Assembly: GCA_947625075.1 (NCBI GenBank)
Contig: CANQMY010000055.1
Coordinates: 1 to 7,046, forward strand
Reading direction: 5' to 3'
DNA length: 7,046 bases
Origin: an uncultured Clostridia bacterium
GTDB lineage: Bacteria; Bacillota; Clostridia; TANB77; CAG-508
The notes beneath the pieces were generated by a model, which was not told the origin of the DNA, did no database searches, and saw nothing but the letters and a program-made list of their open reading frames with translations. Position 1 is the stretch's first letter. Each line of letters opens with the position of its first letter. The position numbers and the translations under genes are program-made. Positions 6,128 through 7,046 of the stretch are shown here, piece by piece.

Positions 6128-6156
6128 AATATAACATATTTACAATATTAATACAA
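6128..6156 (-). promoter_or_regulatory. Promoter-like sequence inside element B, facing away from the pilin gene
   Basis: On the minus strand, TTGTAT (6156-6151), a 17-bp spacer and TATATT (6133-6128) with an extended TG. The -10 begins 14 bases inside the left arm, almost the same place as in element A. In the present orientation it would make RNA antisense to the end of gene A. A chance match cannot be excluded. Confidence 0.3.
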
Positions 6157-6253
6157 CTTTATAAATATAAAATTTTAATTTCAAAAATAAAAAATAAAAA
6201 ACAATAAATCTTGTATAAACATTGGAAAAACAATGAATTACAAATTTATTGTT

Positions 6254-6277
6254 TTTTTATTAATCTTTTTACTTAAT
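6254..6277 (-). repeat. Element B right arm (inverted repeat)
   Basis: TTTTTATTAA, core TCTTTTTAC (6264-6272), then TTAAT. It is the perfect reverse complement of 6091-6114. With the following bases it can fold as a 10-bp stem with a 9-nt loop, as at element A. Confidence 0.85.
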
Positions 6278-6292
6278 AAAAATTAACATAAT
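6273..6292 (+). repeat. 20-bp sequence shared upstream of both prepilin-like genes, copy 2
   Basis: Identical to 4817-4836. Here seven extra bases separate it from the TGGAGGA ribosome binding site at 6298-6304. Confidence 0.85.
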
Positions 6293-6311
6293 CAAAATGG
6301 AGGAAAAACAA

Positions 6312-7046
6312 ATGATTAAACAAATAAAAGAAAAAGGAATAACTTTAGTAGCACTAGTAGTAACAGTTATAATATTGTTAATCTTAGCAGGAGTAACACT
6401 TCGGAACAGTGCTAGGACAAAATGGAATATTTGAAAAAGCAAAAGAAACAGTAGAAAAGTACAAAAATGCAGAAGAAGATGAAGGAAGAGTAATAAATAA
6501 ATTATCAGAACAATTGGAGGAAATAAATATATTAACAGGCTTAAAAATAGGGGATACAGTAAACTATGAACCTAAAGAAAATACGTATACTTGGAAAAAA
6601 GAATATTGTTCTAGTGGTAACGAAGTTGTTAGTCAAAGTAATGTTAATAAACTGGAAAGTGATGTTGAGTTATCTAATAAAAATGATGAATTTAAAGTAA
6701 TAGAATGGAAAGTATTTGATATAAATAAGAAAAATGGAATAATAACATTAATATCAGCTAATCCAACAAAGGGAACAGTATATTTAGGAGGAGCACAAGG
6801 ATATAATAATGCAGTAAAATTATTAAATGATGCGTGCAACGCCTTATATGGAAATAATGAAAAAAATATAAATGGTAGAAACATAAAAATTGAAGATATA
6901 GAAAATAATATGAATTCAAAAACACTAAATGAAATACATAATTTTATACATCCCAATGAGAACAGTACAACTAAATATGGTGAACAAGTTAAAGATGCAT
7001 TTACCGTTTTTAAATATTATCCTAGCATTTATAAAAAAGAATTAAA
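6312..7046 (+). pseudogene. Prepilin-like surface protein, gene B: frameshifted and 3'-truncated by the window
   Basis: Paralogue of gene A. The frame from the ATG at 6312 (ribosome site TGGAGGA, eight bases away) gives MIKQIKEKGITLVALVV and the hydrophobic prepilin helix, then hits TGA at 6432 after 40 residues. From about 6403 the next frame stays open to the window end and continues the family sequence: GTVLGQNGIFEKAKE, a charged helix, then a domain aligned with gene A (EWKVFDI, GGAQGYNN, LNDACNALYG). Counting from the shared GTAACACT to AATGGAATA, gene B has exactly one base more than gene A, so one extra base near C6402 best explains the break. Mature position 5 is alanine here too. It is either a genuine pseudogene or a sequence error; the downstream frame shows no decay, so the change is recent or artefactual. 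Confidence 0.8.

Larger units (their letters stand above)
6091..6277. other. Candidate invertible element B, upstream of the second prepilin-like gene
   Basis: A 139-bp interior (6115-6253) is bounded by 24-bp perfect inverted repeats, with the same interior length and the same 168-bp core-to-core spacing as element A. The interiors of A and B are not obviously alike. The right arm ends 34 bases before the ATG of the second prepilin-like gene. The promoter-like sequence at 6128-6156 points away from that gene. Invertibility is inferred. Confidence 0.62.

Noticed and set aside
4649..6286. Four copies of TTAATAAAAATTAA as a CRISPR-like array
   Set aside because: The repeat is too short and AT-rich, the copies occur as two pairs 168 bp apart, and their placement is explained by the arm structure.
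6633..6956. Antisense open frame over gene B
   Set aside because: It covers sequence that is clearly family-conserved in the forward frame; its product is a hydrophobic reverse reading.

Overview
The window is very AT-rich and has strong AGGAGG-type ribosome binding sites, sigma-A-like promoters, zinc-binding (C+) forms of ribosomal proteins L31 and L32, and surface proteins with prepilin-like N-termini and InlB-type repeats. This points to a low-GC Firmicute, most likely an uncultured gut member of the Clostridia. That is an inference from composition and families; there is no rRNA to confirm it.

Layout. (1) 1-2999, +: the 3' part of a very large surface protein made of InlB/Flg_new repeats and fibronectin-III-like domains, with a carbohydrate-binding-like module lodged inside one repeat. 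Its reading frame is open to the window edge, so the first ATG is internal. (2) 3029-3588, +: a two-gene ribosomal operon, rpmF (L32) then rpmE (L31). It has a perfect TTGACA-17-TATAAT promoter and a strong hairpin terminator that works in both directions. (3) 4450-3615, -: a type VII toxin-antitoxin operon, MNT nucleotidyltransferase then HEPN toxin, with overlapping genes and its own promoter. (4) 4633-7046, +: two related prepilin-like surface-protein genes in tandem. The second is interrupted by a +1 frameshift and runs off the window.

The most interesting part is what precedes each prepilin-like gene. Both genes have a DNA segment bounded by long perfect inverted repeats (26 bp and 24 bp) around exactly 139 bp, ending a few bases before the ribosome binding site. 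Every repeat arm has the same plan: an ATTAA half-site, a 9-bp core, then TTAATAAAAA. The cores are identical, in inverted orientation, within a locus but completely different between loci (TTATTCAAC and GTAAAAAGA), and core-to-core spacing is 168 bp in both. Shared outer arms with a locus-specific central core are what a site-specific recombinase inversion switch would look like. Both segments also carry a promoter-like sequence with an extended -10 element just inside the left arm, pointing away from the gene. The simplest reading is two independently invertible promoters, both now OFF, giving ON/OFF (phase-variable) expression of surface filaments. No recombinase is encoded in the window, so it would have to act in trans.

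How the parts relate: the surface-protein genes look like an accessory, variable region inserted around a housekeeping L32-L31 operon, with a toxin-antitoxin module between. The switch model is an inference from sequence architecture and has not been shown.
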